37,577 bases of DNA from an uncultured Blautia sp. (GCA_934409175.1 CAKRVX010000011.1:1-37577), one strand, 5' to 3'. Shown: positions 6,754-16,627, counted from the first letter of the stretch. Program-made: numbers and translations. The notes: generated by a model from the letters alone, not told the origin.

Positions 6754-7974
6754 TTACTGTTCACACCCAGCATCATGTTTCAACATATTTTCAATAAAAA
6801 TCCCATATCCACTGGTGGAATCCTGCACAAACACATGGGTAACCGCTCCTACAACTTTACCGTTCTGCAGAATTGGCGAACCTGACATTCCCTGAACTAC
6901 ACCACCAGTAAGATTCAGAAGCTGTTCATCTGTCACCTGGATAACAAAACTTTTATTCGTATCTTCATGATTCATATCAATCCGTTTGATCTGTGCCTCA
7001 TATTCCCTTACCTGTCCGTCTACACAGGTCAAAATCGTAGCATCGCCTGTCTGCACTTCCTGCTTATGTGCTACGGGCATTTTTTTTAATACAATTCCTT
7101 CTTCCATTCCTTTATAAAACTTTCCATAAATTCCATTTTGGGTATTTTCCGTAATATTTCCCAGAATGTTTTTGTCTTCGTAACGAATAAGCCCCGCCAG
7201 TTCTCCCGGATTACCTTTGCTCCCTTTGTTCACTGCCAGGACCTGCGCCTTGTACAACGTTCCTCCTGATATATCCAGAAGTTCGTCAGTATCAATATCA
7301 CTGATTCCATGTCCCAGGGCCCCATAATTTCCATCTGCTTCTACGTATGTGAGAGTTCCGATTCCCTGTGTATCATCTCTCACCCACAATCCCAGTTTAT
7401 AGTCTCCTTTTACATCTTTGACAGGTTTGACAGAAACCGGGATGGTTTCACCCTGCCTGTTTACTTTAAGAACAACTACATCTTCCTGAAGACAGGTAAG
7501 ATCACTGATCAGTTCTTTTTTATCTGTAACTTTTTGTTCATTAAATGCCACGATATAATCCCCTGGTTGAATACTGTTCCCGGAAGGACTTTTCGTTTCA
7601 CCATTTTCATCCTGGATTTCTCCTGTATCAATAACCAGTACCCCATTTGTTTCCATATAGATTCCAATATTACTTCCGCTGACATAAATTTCTCTGTCAT
7701 CCACCGGAGTTACCTTCACTTCTTTAAACGGCAGATAACCCAGAAGCTTGCAGGACAATACATAGCCTCCGTCACCGGAAACAGGCACAGCTTCTTCAAA
7801 AGTTACAAAAGGAGCGGAAAGAAGCTTTGAAATATCTGTATTCTTTTGTCTTGAAATCTGGATTTCATCCGGTATTTTTCGATTCAGGTACTGATATCCC
7901 AGAAATGCCATTGCAAGGAGATCAAGTACCAGAAAACACATTAGAAACAACCTGTATTTTTTTCTTCTGTTCAT
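6754..7974 (-). CDS. spoIVB: SpoIVB signalling serine peptidase
   Basis: SpoIVB (peptidase family S55) is made in the forespore and secreted into the intermembrane space. There it triggers the cleavage of pro-sigma-K in the mother cell. The protein has an N-terminal membrane segment (about residues 9-27, LFLMCFLVLDLLAMAFLGY), a PDZ domain at about 95-190 (with SIQPGDYIVAFNEQKV) and the S55 peptidase domain. The catalytic histidine lies in GALGHGISD (about H222) and the serine in QGMSGSPIL (about S364). I chose ATG at 7974 because AAAGGATG lies about 10 bases before it; a TTG at 7992 would add six residues without a good ribosome binding site. It follows recN as in Bacillus, but is separated from spo0A by the pilin/cyclase island. 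Confidence 0.96.
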   Translation of the reverse strand: MNRRKKYRLFLMCFLVLDLLAMAFLGYQYLNRKIPDEIQISRQKNTDISKLLSAPFVTFEEAVPVSGDGGYVLSCKLLGYLPFKEVKVTPVDDREIYVSGSNIGIYMETNGVLVIDTGEIQDENGETKSPSGNSIQPGDYIVAFNEQKVTDKKELISDLTCLQEDVVVLKVNRQGETIPVSVKPVKDVKGDYKLGLWVRDDTQGIGTLTYVEADGNYGALGHGISDIDTDELLDISGGTLYKAQVLAVNKGSKGNPGELAGLIRYEDKNILGNITENTQNGIYGKFYKGMEEGIVLKKMPVAHKQEVQTGDATILTCVDGQVREYEAQIKRIDMNHEDTNKSFVIQVTDEQLLNLTGGVVQGMSGSPILQNGKVVGAVTHVFVQDSTSGYGIFIENMLKHDAGCEQ

Positions 7975-8021
7975 TTCTGCACATCCTTTCAAGTAAAATC
8001 AGGTAAAAATTTTTATCATAT

Positions 8022-8064
8022 AAAACTAAAAGAGAAGATCCTCTTTTTCAGATGATCCTCTCTT
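8022..8064 (-). terminator. Terminator after recN
   Basis: An 11-base stem (AAGAGAGGATC with GATCTTCTCTT, one G-U pair) is followed on the minus strand by TTAGTTTTAT. It lies between the recN stop and spoIVB and should end the long asp23-to-recN transcript, leaving spoIVB to a separate, probably forespore-specific, promoter. I could not identify a convincing sigma-G or sigma-F promoter in the remaining gap. Confidence 0.8.
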
Positions 8065-8082
8065 AGTATGCGGTCAAATATT

Positions 8083-9774
8083 TTATTTCAGTCTTGTATT
8101 TTTTTGTTCCTGTGCCAATTCTTTCATTTCTCTGGCATTTTCCAGTACAGTCTGTGTAATCTCTGTACCGCTGAGAAGTCTTGCCAGTTCACGAATGGAA
8201 TCTTCTTTTGACAGTACATGAATCTGTGTAATTGTTTCTGTACCTTTTAAATGTTTTTCAATTTCAAAATGACTGTCTGCCATAGCTGCAATCTGTGGCA
8301 GATGAGTAATACACAATACCTGATGATGTTTTCCGATCACAGCCATCTTTTCAGATACCTTCTGTGCTGTTCTTCCACTGATACCTGTGTCGATTTCATC
8401 GAAAATCAACGTCTCGATCTGGTCTCTGTCCGCAAGAATTGCTTTCAATGCCAGCATAATCCTGGAAAGTTCACCGCCGGATACAATCTGTCCAAGAGGT
8501 TTTAAGCTCTCTCCTGGATTAGTGGAAATCATATAACACACATCATCAAAGCCATTATCTGTATAATTTTTCTTTTTCTGGAAATCTATAGCAAAATTTA
8601 CATCCAGAAAATTCAGATCTTTCAGACCCTGAATCACTTTCTCTTCAAGCTGACTGCTATATTCTTTGCGGATTAAGGAAAGTTCATTCGAATTTTCAGA
8701 AAGAATTTTCTCCAGCTTTGAGAGCTGTTCCTTCATCTCCTGTAAATTTTCTTCAAACCTTCGTAATTTTTCCAGTTTTTCTTTCTGCTGGCTGCAGTAA
8801 ACAGCAATTTCTTCCAGAGTGCGACCATATTTCGCTTTCAGACCATTGATCAGATCCAGTCTTCTCTCAATCTCATAAAATTCACCTTCATCAAATGTCA
8901 GATCCTCCAGATAGGCAGAAAGTTCCCTGTTAAAATCATTGAGCAGACCATCTACAGAAATCAGCGTCTCCTCTAACGGGGCAAGTTCCTCGTCAAACTG
9001 TATCACATGGGAAAGTTCTTTCATAGCTTCTCCAACTATTTCCCCCGCACCTTCTGTAGTTTCATAACCTGTAAGTTTATGTACCAGCTGCAGGGAATCT
9101 ACCAGTTGTTTGGCATTGTTCATTTTCCGGTATCGACGTTCCAGTTCTTCATCTTCTCCTGGTTTCAGAGACGCTTTCTCTATCTCTTTAATCTCAAATT
9201 CCAGAAAAGCAGCTTCTCTGTTTCTCTGTTCCTCATTCATATCCATAGAATCCAGTTCATTTTTACAGATACTGTACTCTTTATACGCCTGATATACTTT
9301 TTCCTTCGCAGGGAGAATTCTCTCTCTTCCATATGCGTCCAAAATGGCAAGCTGCTTATCCGGATACAACAATGACTGATGTTCATGCTGTCCATGAATA
9401 TCAAGCAGACAGGCAGCGGCGGCTTTCATCTGACTTACGGTACTGGTCTCTCCGTTGATCTTATTAATGCTTCTTCCATCCATGATCTTTCTGGACAACA
9501 GTACCTGGCCGTCCTCCGGATAAATATCCATGGCATTCAGTGCTTCCCTTGCTTTCTCGTTCTCCACCTGAAAAAGCAACTCTACCAGAGCATAGGATGC
9601 ATTTTCTCTTATTATGTTTCTGGAAATCTTGGCCCCCAGTATCAGTTGCATAGACCCGAGCAAGATAGATTTGCCGGCACCTGTCTCACCTGTAAGGATA
9701 TTAAGCCCAGGTCCGAATTCCACCTCGATTTCTTCTATCAGTGCAAGATTTTTTACGTGAAGATGCGCTAACAT
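8083..9774 (-). CDS. recN: DNA repair protein RecN
   Basis: RecN is an SMC-like ATPase that acts early in double-strand break repair. The product has 563 residues from the ATG at 9774, the usual length. The N-terminal ATPase half carries Walker A GETGAGKS at about 29-36. A long coiled-coil middle follows (about 150-370, rich in E, K and L). The C-terminal half has the ABC signature ISGGELSRIMLALKAIL and Walker B TLIFDEIDTGISG. The start is chosen because AGGAGGAAAGAA directly precedes that ATG; an upstream ATG at 9810 would add twelve residues and would fall inside a hairpin. It is the last gene of the operon starting at asp23 and follows argR, as in Bacillus. Confidence 0.97.
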   Translation of the reverse strand: MLAHLHVKNLALIEEIEVEFGPGLNILTGETGAGKSILLGSMQLILGAKISRNIIRENASYALVELLFQVENEKAREALNAMDIYPEDGQVLLSRKIMDGRSINKINGETSTVSQMKAAAACLLDIHGQHEHQSLLYPDKQLAILDAYGRERILPAKEKVYQAYKEYSICKNELDSMDMNEEQRNREAAFLEFEIKEIEKASLKPGEDEELERRYRKMNNAKQLVDSLQLVHKLTGYETTEGAGEIVGEAMKELSHVIQFDEELAPLEETLISVDGLLNDFNRELSAYLEDLTFDEGEFYEIERRLDLINGLKAKYGRTLEEIAVYCSQQKEKLEKLRRFEENLQEMKEQLSKLEKILSENSNELSLIRKEYSSQLEEKVIQGLKDLNFLDVNFAIDFQKKKNYTDNGFDDVCYMISTNPGESLKPLGQIVSGGELSRIMLALKAILADRDQIETLIFDEIDTGISGRTAQKVSEKMAVIGKHHQVLCITHLPQIAAMADSHFEIEKHLKGTETITQIHVLSKEDSIRELARLLSGTEITQTVLENAREMKELAQEQKNTRLK

Positions 9775-9795
9775 TTCTTTCCTCCTGATACGAAT

Positions 9796-9818
9796 GGCCC
9801 CGTCTTTCATACGGGGCC
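9796..9818. other. Hairpin between argR and recN
   Basis: GGCCCCGT and ACGGGGCC form a perfect 8-base inverted repeat with a 7-base loop. On the minus strand no T run follows, so it does not look like an efficient terminator. It sits just before the recN ribosome binding site and may affect mRNA stability or tune recN expression. Confidence 0.55.
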
Positions 9819-9844
9819 TTATGCTATATTTTTTATGTTCTATT

Positions 9845-10303
9845 TTATTGATTCAGTTTTACGAAACTTCTCAGTTTTTCTGCTGCTCCAAGTGCCATAT
9901 CTGTGTTTTTCGCAGCGCACATGATCGTATCATCACCTGCAATGCACCCCAGTATTTCAGGCCATTTCAGTGCATCCAGAACTGTAGCCACACCCATTGC
10001 CATCCCTGAAACTGTTTTGATCACAATAATATTCTGTCCAACATCAATGGATAAAAGTGCGTCTTCCAGCACTCTTGTATATTTTGCTCCCAGACCGCCG
10101 GACTCATTATTAATGATTGCATAGCGGGATTTTCCGTCTTTTCCCGCTACTTTGGTTAATTTCAGGGCACGGATATCCCTGGAAACTGTCGCCTGGGTCA
10201 CCTTAAATCCGGCCTCATTCAATCTGGATGCCAGTTCTTCCTGGGTATCTATATCATATTGATGAATCAGTTCTATGATTTTTTCATGTCTTGCAACCTT
10301 CAT
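9845..10303 (-). CDS. argR: Arginine repressor ArgR/AhrC
   Basis: This arginine-dependent repressor/activator binds ARG boxes as a hexamer. The 152-residue protein has an N-terminal winged helix with the recognition segment TQATVSRDIRALKL (residues 36-49) and a C-terminal oligomerisation and arginine-binding domain with GCIAGDDTIMCAAK near residue 120. It lies 12 bases after nadK and upstream of recN, the same position as ahrC in Bacillus. No arginine biosynthesis gene is in the window, so it is placed here for operon reasons rather than by pathway. Confidence 0.96.
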   Translation of the reverse strand: MKVARHEKIIELIHQYDIDTQEELASRLNEAGFKVTQATVSRDIRALKLTKVAGKDGKSRYAIINNESGGLGAKYTRVLEDALLSIDVGQNIIVIKTVSGMAMGVATVLDALKWPEILGCIAGDDTIMCAAKNTDMALGAAEKLRSFVKLNQ

Positions 10304-10315
10304 TCCGCTTCCTCC

Positions 10316-11176
10316 TTAACTGTCCCTCATTTTCCGTCGAAGAACTTCCACGAAGCTTAAATGGTTCAGCTTCAGGATTCTGGTCTTTACCTCAGCCTGA
10401 CGAATCACAATACAGTCTCCTGTGATCATACTTATGGATGCTGCCCCATCAAAAGAAGCAAGGCCTTTCTCACAGTCACAATGTCTTCCCTTACCAAGTT
10501 CCACAGTGATCACATCCCCAGCCGGAAAAATAATGCTTCTGGTATTCAGCGTATGAGGAGCAATGGGCGTCATAATAGTCATAGCTGCATTTGGCGATAC
10601 GATTGGGCCTCCTGCTGACAGGCTGTACCCTGTTGAACCTGTAGGTGTGGAAATAATGATTCCATCCGCATTGTAGGAATTAAGATAAACATCATTAACA
10701 TAATTTTTAAAACGAACAACTCTCAGATGTCCATCTCTGCCAATCACAATATCATTCAATGCAATATCTCTGCCGATCAGTTCATTGCCACGGTATACAC
10801 AGCCCTCCAGCATCATCCGCTCTTCCACCTCATAGTCATCTGACATAAGCTGATCCAGTGCGCTGTAAAGAGACTGTTGATCCACTTCCGCCAGAAATCC
10901 CAGCTGTCCCAGATTGATTCCCAACAAAGGAATGTCTCTATGCACCACATCTCTGGCTGCCTGAAGCAGAGTTCCATCTCCTCCAAGTACAATGATGCAC
11001 TGAACTCCTTCCGGGATTCTGGATGGATCTGTATAATGATACTCACCCTCATGCTTTCTGGATGCCTGCTGTATTTCACAGCTTTTTTTATGTTCTTTTA
11101 AATATTCAACGATTCTTCCCGTTATTTCAAGGCCGGGATCTTTATCGATGTTTGTAATAATATAAAACCTGTCCAT
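10316..11176 (-). CDS. nadK: NAD kinase
   Basis: It phosphorylates NAD to NADP using ATP or polyphosphate. The 286-residue protein carries the GGDGT motif at residues 65-69 (followed by LLQAARDV), LGINLGQLGFLAEVD, and the glycine-rich TGSTGYSLSAGGPIVSP motif near residue 180. The usual NE motif reads ND here (ALNDIVIGR), a conservative change. It lies 20 bases after tlyA and 12 before argR within the operon. The pairing of tlyA, nadK, argR and recN is common in Clostridia. Confidence 0.96.
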   Translation of the reverse strand: MDRFYIITNIDKDPGLEITGRIVEYLKEHKKSCEIQQASRKHEGEYHYTDPSRIPEGVQCIIVLGGDGTLLQAARDVVHRDIPLLGINLGQLGFLAEVDQQSLYSALDQLMSDDYEVEERMMLEGCVYRGNELIGRDIALNDIVIGRDGHLRVVRFKNYVNDVYLNSYNADGIIISTPTGSTGYSLSAGGPIVSPNAAMTIMTPIAPHTLNTRSIIFPAGDVITVELGKGRHCDCEKGLASFDGAASISMITGDCIVIRQAEVKTRILKLNHLSFVEVLRRKMRDS

Positions 11177-11196
11177 ATCTGCCCGTTCCTAAAGAC

Positions 11197-12009
11197 TTAT
11201 TTATCCAGCTGACCATGTGCCTGTGCAACTACTTCCTGTACAGACACCTGCAGACTGTCAGATACCTGACTTCCTTCCGGATGTTTCTTTAAATGAAGAA
11301 GATATTCAATATTCCCTTCCGGCCCTTTAATCGGTGAAAAAGAGAGATGACATGGCTCCATGAATATACTCATAGCATAGTCTCTTACTTTTTCGATCAC
11401 TTCCTGATGTACCGCCGGATCACGAACCACACCTTTCTTTCCAACCTTTTCTCTTCCTGCCTCAAACTGTGGTTTGATCAAGCATACGATCTCTCCCTCA
11501 TCTGTAAGAAGGTTTCTTACAGGCAAAAGCACTTTTGTAAGAGAAATAAAAGAAACATCAATAGATGAAAAATCTGCCGGACCTTCCAGATTTCCAGGTA
11601 CCACATAGCGGATATTTGTTTTCTCCATACATATAACTCGCGGATCATTGCGAAGCTTCCAGTCAAGCTGTCCATATCCCACATCAATGGAATACACTTT
11701 TACCGCTCCGTTCTGCAGCATACAGTCTGTAAACCCGCCAGTAGAAGCACCTACATCCATGCAGACTTTGTCTTTTAAAGTCACATCAAAATTTTTCATT
11801 GCTTTTTCAAGTTTCAGTCCGCCTCTGCTTACATAGGGAAGAGTATTTCCTCTTACTTCTATTTTTACAGTCTCCGGGAACATGGTTCCTGCCTTGTCCT
11901 CTTTCTGACCATCCACGTATACATCTCCTGCCATGATATATGCCTTTGCCTTCTCACGTGAAGGTGCCAGTGCACGTTCCATCATCAGCATGTCCAATCT
12001 TTTTTTCAT
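11197..12009 (-). CDS. tlyA: TlyA-family rRNA 2'-O-methyltransferase
   Basis: This FtsJ-like methyltransferase has an S4 RNA-binding domain, the YqxC/TlyA family (in mycobacteria it methylates 16S and 23S rRNA). In the 270-residue product, residues 1-60 form the S4 domain (MKKRLDMLMMERALAPSREK, then GDVYVDGQKEDKAG). The Rossmann methyltransferase domain starts with the SAM-binding loop DVGASTGGFTDCMLQNGA near residue 80 and contains SIDVSFISLTKVLLP. Its ATG overlaps the dxs stop by four bases (ATGA), so translation is coupled. Despite the historical name, haemolysin activity is not implied. Confidence 0.94.
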   Translation of the reverse strand: MKKRLDMLMMERALAPSREKAKAYIMAGDVYVDGQKEDKAGTMFPETVKIEVRGNTLPYVSRGGLKLEKAMKNFDVTLKDKVCMDVGASTGGFTDCMLQNGAVKVYSIDVGYGQLDWKLRNDPRVICMEKTNIRYVVPGNLEGPADFSSIDVSFISLTKVLLPVRNLLTDEGEIVCLIKPQFEAGREKVGKKGVVRDPAVHQEVIEKVRDYAMSIFMEPCHLSFSPIKGPEGNIEYLLHLKKHPEGSQVSDSLQVSVQEVVAQAHGQLDK

Positions 12010-13877
12010 TTTTTTCTCAAAACCTCACTGTTCTCTATTGCCTGTCGGATATCCTCCACACCAAGACCAATCTTTGCCCGCAGGCATTCCACATTTCCCT
12101 GTGGTACAAACTGGTCCCACACAGTAGCAGTCAGAACACTTGCCTCAGGATGACAGGCCTCCATATAGGCTGCGATATGTTCTCCGTATCCACCACTTTT
12201 TACATTCTCCTCAACAGTAACAAAAAGTCTGTGATTTTTTGCCAGTTCATCCAGAAGTTCTACATCCAACGGCTTCACAAATCTGACATTTACCAAAGTA
12301 GGATCATATCCGTCTTCTCTCAGTCCTCTGCAGACTTCCTCACAGGAATGAAGCATACTGCCCACTCCGAGAACTGCAATTTCTTTTCCTCTGTCAAGTA
12401 CTTCACTTTTTCCATATTCTAAAGATTCATGATGTTCCTGCAGACCCTGATATGCGTCTCCTCTTGGATAACGGATTGCGACCGGCCCATCCCAGGAAAC
12501 AGCAAACTCCAGCATATCTTCCAGTTCTCTATCATTTTTCGGGGCAAGTACAGTCATATTGGGCATCATAGAAAGATAGGACAGATCAAAACATCCCTGA
12601 TGAGTCTCTCCGTCCGCGCCTACCAGACCTGCACGGTCTATAGCAAATATCACGTGAAGTTTCTGCATACACACATCATGAAGCATCTGATCCACTGCCC
12701 TCTGCAGGAAAGAAGAATAGATTGCCACTACAGGAATCAGCCCCCCAAGTGCCAGTCCGGCTGCAAAACTTACCGCATGCTCTTCTGCAATTCCCACATC
12801 AAAAAATCGTTCCGGAAATTTTCTGGAAAATTCCACCAATCCTGTTCCATCCGGCATAGCTGCAGTAATCGCCGCCAGCTTTTTATTTTTTTCACCCAAA
12901 GATACCAGCTTTCTTGAAAAAATATCCGTATATCCTGGACATTTTTTCTTTTTCAAAACTTTCCCTGTTCTTATATCAAAAGGTCCTGTTCCATGAAAAC
13001 GATCCGGATGTGCACTTGCCGGACCATAGCCTTTACCCTTTTTTGTAAGTACATGAACAACTACCGGGCCTTCCACTCTTTTGGCCTCATTAAAGAGTTT
13101 CATCATCTGACTCATATTATGTCCGTCTACTGGTCCAAGATAGGTCAGACCCATATTTTCAAAAAGCATTCCGGGGATAATCAGCTGTTTAATGCTGCTC
13201 TTTGTCCTGCGCATGGTATCTACCATGGCGGTTCCAACTTTAGGAACCTTTTTCAAAGCTTTTGTTACTTCCATTTTCATACCTGTATAAGCTTCTGCAG
13301 TTCTCAGAGCACTTAAGTACGTGGACATTCCCCCTACATTTCTGGAAATAGACATATTGTTATCATTGATAATGATAATAAAATTAGTTTTAAGCTCCGC
13401 CGCATTATTCAGCGCCTCATATGCCATGCCGCCAGTCAGGGCACCATCTCCTATGACAGACACTACATGATGCTTCTGTCCAAGAATATCTCTGGCGCGG
13501 ACATATCCAAGTCCTGCTGAAATGGAATTGGAACTGTGTCCCGCATCAAAAGAGTCACAGTCACTCTCACATCTCTTGGGAAATCCGCTCAGTCCGCCCT
13601 CCTGACGCAGCGTTTCAAATTCATCTTTCCTTCCGGTCAGAATCTTATGGACATATGCCTGATGTCCAACATCCCAGATCAGTTTGTCTTCCGGAAAATT
13701 CAGCACATTATGCAAAGCGAGAGTCAGTTCCACCACTCCAAGGTTGGAAGCCAGATGCCCTCCTGTACGGCTCACAGACTCAATCAGAAATTCTCTGATC
13801 TCTTCTGCAAGCAACCCGAAATCTGCCAATGGTATATTATGAATATCATTGGGCTTTTTGATTTTTTCCAGAATCAT
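12006..13877 (-). CDS. dxs: 1-deoxy-D-xylulose-5-phosphate synthase
   Basis: It condenses pyruvate and glyceraldehyde-3-phosphate, with thiamine diphosphate, to DXP. This is the first step of the MEP isoprenoid pathway and also feeds thiamine and pyridoxal synthesis. The 623-residue length is typical. Visible features are WDVGHQAYVHKILTGR, the thiamine diphosphate motif GDGALTGGMAYEALNNA with a downstream NDNNMSIS, the transketolase pyrimidine-binding domain with GIAEEHAVSFAAGLA, and DRAGLVGADGETHQG. It follows ispA by 13 bases and overlaps tlyA by four, so entry and chain-elongation steps of isoprenoid synthesis sit side by side. Confidence 0.98.
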   Translation of the reverse strand: MILEKIKKPNDIHNIPLADFGLLAEEIREFLIESVSRTGGHLASNLGVVELTLALHNVLNFPEDKLIWDVGHQAYVHKILTGRKDEFETLRQEGGLSGFPKRCESDCDSFDAGHSSNSISAGLGYVRARDILGQKHHVVSVIGDGALTGGMAYEALNNAAELKTNFIIIINDNNMSISRNVGGMSTYLSALRTAEAYTGMKMEVTKALKKVPKVGTAMVDTMRRTKSSIKQLIIPGMLFENMGLTYLGPVDGHNMSQMMKLFNEAKRVEGPVVVHVLTKKGKGYGPASAHPDRFHGTGPFDIRTGKVLKKKKCPGYTDIFSRKLVSLGEKNKKLAAITAAMPDGTGLVEFSRKFPERFFDVGIAEEHAVSFAAGLALGGLIPVVAIYSSFLQRAVDQMLHDVCMQKLHVIFAIDRAGLVGADGETHQGCFDLSYLSMMPNMTVLAPKNDRELEDMLEFAVSWDGPVAIRYPRGDAYQGLQEHHESLEYGKSEVLDRGKEIAVLGVGSMLHSCEEVCRGLREDGYDPTLVNVRFVKPLDVELLDELAKNHRLFVTVEENVKSGGYGEHIAAYMEACHPEASVLTATVWDQFVPQGNVECLRAKIGLGVEDIRQAIENSEVLRKK

Positions 13878-13890
13878 TTGTATCCTTCCT

Positions 13891-14796
13891 TTATTTTCTG
13901 CGATTTATCAGCTTCTCTACCAGTAAATAGAGAAATTCATTATTTTTATTCAGTCCTTTCAAAAGGCTGACAGCATCTTCAGAAAGTATTTTCACCTGTC
14001 TTGATGCCTCTTCTATACCAAAAAGAGTTACATAAGTAACCTTATTATTCTTTTCGTCACTGTGGACCGGTTTACCCAGTTCTTCATCCGTACTTGTTAC
14101 ATCCAGAATATCATCCTGTATCTGAAAGGCAAGTCCGATCTTACCCGCTGCTTTCTCTGTTACAGCTACAGACTCTTCATCAGCTCCTGCCAGAATTGCC
14201 CCTGTCATCATAGCTGCCTCAATCAGAGCGGACGTTTTATTTTTGTAAATATAATCCAGCATCTCTTTTTTCAGCGGTTTTCCGTCATTTTCCACATCTA
14301 CACTCTGGCCGCCCAGCATTCCATGAATTCCTGTCTTTTCTGCCATGACAGACAGGCTGCAGATCACCCTTTCCGGATACCTGGTCTGCGCAAATGCATG
14401 TAGCATGGTTTCATATGCATAATTTAAAAGAGCAACGCCGCTTAACACACCCATTGCTTCCCCATAGACCTTATGAGTAGTCAGTCTGCCTCTTCTGTAA
14501 TCATCATTGTCTAATGCCGGCAAATCATCGTGAATCAGGGAGTGGGTATGGATCATCTCCATTCCTGCCATAAAAGGTTCAATTACAGTCTCTTCACCGC
14601 CAAACAATCTGTACGATTCCTGCATCAAAAGCGGTCGAAGACGTTTACCGCCTGCAAGCATACTGTAATTCATAGCCTGAGCCATGGTCTTTGCAAAACC
14701 CTCTTCTTCAGGAAGAAATCCTCTGATTCTTTGCTCTATTTCATCTGTTCTTTTTTTTAATTCATCTTGAAAATTCACTGAACGTCCCATCCTCAT
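13891..14796 (-). CDS. ispA: Polyprenyl synthetase (geranylgeranyl/farnesyl-PP synthase)
   Basis: It condenses isopentenyl diphosphate with allylic diphosphates to make C15-C20 chains for quinone and carrier-lipid synthesis. Both aspartate-rich motifs are intact: the first in HDDLPALDNDDYRRGRLT and the second in FQIQDDILDVTSTDEELGK. LAGGKRLRPLL is the usual diphosphate-binding block. The start is uncertain. ATG at 14796 overlaps xseB by 35 bases and lacks a good ribosome binding site, while GTG at 14778 (giving VNFQDELKKRTD) has GGATGGGA upstream and matches the usual N-terminus of homologues. Chain length cannot be fixed from the motifs alone. Confidence 0.94.
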   Translation of the reverse strand: MRMGRSVNFQDELKKRTDEIEQRIRGFLPEEEGFAKTMAQAMNYSMLAGGKRLRPLLMQESYRLFGGEETVIEPFMAGMEMIHTHSLIHDDLPALDNDDYRRGRLTTHKVYGEAMGVLSGVALLNYAYETMLHAFAQTRYPERVICSLSVMAEKTGIHGMLGGQSVDVENDGKPLKKEMLDYIYKNKTSALIEAAMMTGAILAGADEESVAVTEKAAGKIGLAFQIQDDILDVTSTDEELGKPVHSDEKNNKVTYVTLFGIEEASRQVKILSEDAVSLLKGLNKNNEFLYLLVEKLINRRK

Positions 14797-15001
14797 TCAT
14801 CTGCAACATTTTCTTTTCCACAGTATCCAGCTTTTCGCTGCAGAATTTCAGAAGTTCCATCCCCTGTTTATAAAGGTTGAAAGAATCCTCCAGTGAAGTA
14901 TCCTTATCTTCCAGCTTCTGCGCCAGTATATCCAGTTTACCAAAAACTTCTTCCAAAGTCCCTTCCTGAATTGTCTCAGCACTGTTTTTCTCCTTCGCCA
15001 T
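14762..15001 (-). CDS. xseB: Exodeoxyribonuclease VII small subunit
   Basis: This is the small subunit of the single-strand nuclease ExoVII, which binds XseA in several copies. The 79-residue product has the two-helix signature TLEEVFGKLDILAQKLEDKD and SLEDSFNLYKQGMELLKFC. Its start lies inside the 3' end of xseA (26-base overlap), indicating coupled translation. Confidence 0.95.
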   Translation of the reverse strand: MAKEKNSAETIQEGTLEEVFGKLDILAQKLEDKDTSLEDSFNLYKQGMELLKFCSEKLDTVEKKMLQMNEDGTFSEFSR

Positions 15002-16208
15002 GGATTCTTTCCTCCTTTTTTATGCTGCATACCTGTGCTTCTATGGTTCCATCGGTTACGGATACATATATGGTATCCCCATCTTTTACCTGTTTTACAC
15101 TTGTCAGTGTTTTTTTATCTGAATCCGCTACATAGGAAAATCCCTGATTCAGCTTTTTCAAAGGAGACAGTCCGCTGAAACGTTCCAGATAAAGTTCCAG
15201 TTCATGTCTGCTCTCTTTTAATTTTGTATCCATTGCACCCCTGACAACATTCTCCAGATCAGCCAGATGCTGTCTCTGTTCCCGCAGTCTGCTCTGGGGG
15301 CTCAGATATCTCAGCTGCATCTGCAGCTGTTCCAGTATGTTTCTGCCAGCTTCCAGCTTACTGCTCATGGCACGATAAAATCTCTGCCTGTATAGAAAAA
15401 CGGATTCTACCACGCTTCTGTAGTCATCCACTGCCAGCTCAGCTGCTGCAGATGGTGTAGGCGCTCTTAAATCCGCTACAAAATCAGCAATTGTAAAATC
15501 TGTTTCATGTCCCACTGCTGAGATCACAGGAGTTTGACACTCAAAAATGGCCCTCGCTACAATTTCTTCATTAAATGCCCACAGATCCTCAATGGAACCG
15601 CCGCCTCTTCCCACGATGATCACGTCAACCTGTGCAGCATCCAGCATCTGAATTCCTTTTACAATACTTTCAGCTGCCCCTGCTCCCTGTACAAGAGCCG
15701 GATATAAAATAATCTGAAGATACGGATTTCTTCTGAGAGAAATATTTCGAATGTCCTGAACTGCTGCCCCTGTAGGCGCAGTTACTACTCCCAGCCTTTT
15801 AATAAATCTGGGCATGGGCTGCTTGTACTCCTGTGCAAACATCCCCATTTCCTCAAGTTCCTGCTTCAGTGCAAGATACCGTTCATATAATGCGCCGGCC
15901 CCCTCCAGAGTGATTTCTCTGGCATACAGCTGATAACGCCCGTCACGCTCATACACATCCACAGATCCGCCTACAATGACCTTATCTCCATCTTTCATGG
16001 AGAAAGCCAGTCCTCTTCTGTGTCCTGCAAACATGACACAACTTAGAGTTCCTGACTCATCTTTCAGGGAGAAATAAATATGTCCGCTTGTATGGTATTT
16101 ACAGTTGGACACCTCTCCCTTCACATATATTTTCTGCAGAAAAAAATCCTGGGTAAACATATTCTTTACATATCGGTTTACCTGTCCTACAGAATATGCA
16201 TTTTTCAT
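14976..16208 (-). CDS. xseA: Exodeoxyribonuclease VII large subunit
   Basis: This is the catalytic subunit of ExoVII, which degrades single-stranded DNA from both ends without a metal requirement. The 410-residue protein has an N-terminal OB-fold (about 1-100, with [22 protein letters not shown]). The catalytic domain has [19 protein letters not shown] and [21 protein letters not shown] long helical region follows, and the tail has [12 protein letters not shown]. The ATG overlaps the nusB stop by four bases. In Bacillus folD lies between nusB and xseA; it is absent here. Confidence 0.96.
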   Translation of the reverse strand: MKNAYSVGQVNRYVKNMFTQDFFLQKIYVKGEVSNCKYHTSGHIYFSLKDESGTLSCVMFAGHRRGLAFSMKDGDKVIVGGSVDVYERDGRYQLYAREITLEGAGALYERYLALKQELEEMGMFAQEYKQPMPRFIKRLGVVTAPTGAAVQDIRNISLRRNPYLQIILYPALVQGAGAAESIVKGIQMLDAAQVDVIIVGRGGGSIEDLWAFNEEIVARAIFECQTPVISAVGHETDFTIADFVADLRAPTPSAAAELAVDDYRSVVESVFLYRQRFYRAMSSKLEAGRNILEQLQMQLRYLSPQSRLREQRQHLADLENVVRGAMDTKLKESRHELELYLERFSGLSPLKKLNQGFSYVADSDKKTLTSVKQVKDGDTIYVSVTDGTIEAQVCSIKKEERIHGEGEKQC

Positions 16209-16627
16209 TCTGATTTTTCTTCACTTTCACTGTTTGCAATCTTACCAAGGATTCCGTTTACAAAAGATCCTGAAGTATCTCCACCAAATCGCTTCGCAAG
16301 TTCTACAGCCTCATTGATAGCTACACCTGTTGGTACATCCTCGTCAAATTTCAGTTCATAAACAGCCAGACGAAGAGCATTCAGATCCACACGACTCATT
16401 CTCTTCGTCTTCCATCCTTTACTTGTTTCATTTAAAATCGTATCAATTTCCCCAAGATGTTCCAATACGTGATTATATTTGGCACGCATGTACTCCTGAT
16501 CTTTCTCTGAAAGCTCCTCCAGATTATCAAAGTAAAGAGAAAGCTGTTCGCTCATCTCCTCCTCTGAATTAAATTCTGTCATGAACAGAAGCTTAAATAT
16601 ATGTTCTCTCTGCTCTCTTCTTCGCAT
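16205..16627 (-). CDS. nusB: Transcription antitermination factor NusB
   Basis: NusB binds NusE (S10) and boxA RNA to support antitermination in rRNA operons. The 140-residue all-helical protein starts with [16 protein letters not shown] and ends with the family signature [17 protein letters not shown] followed by [10 protein letters not shown]. It follows the Asp23-family gene by 31 bases, an arrangement conserved in Firmicutes. Confidence 0.96.
   Translation of the reverse strand: MRRREQREHIFKLLFMTEFNSEEEMSEQLSLYFDNLEELSEKDQEYMRAKYNHVLEHLGEIDTILNETSKGWKTKRMSRVDLNALRLAVYELKFDEDVPTGVAINEAVELAKRFGGDTSGSFVNGILGKIANSESEEKSE

Noticed and set aside
11197..12009. TlyA as a haemolysin
   Set aside because: The S4 plus FtsJ-like domain order identifies an RNA methyltransferase; there is no secretion signal or pore-forming feature.
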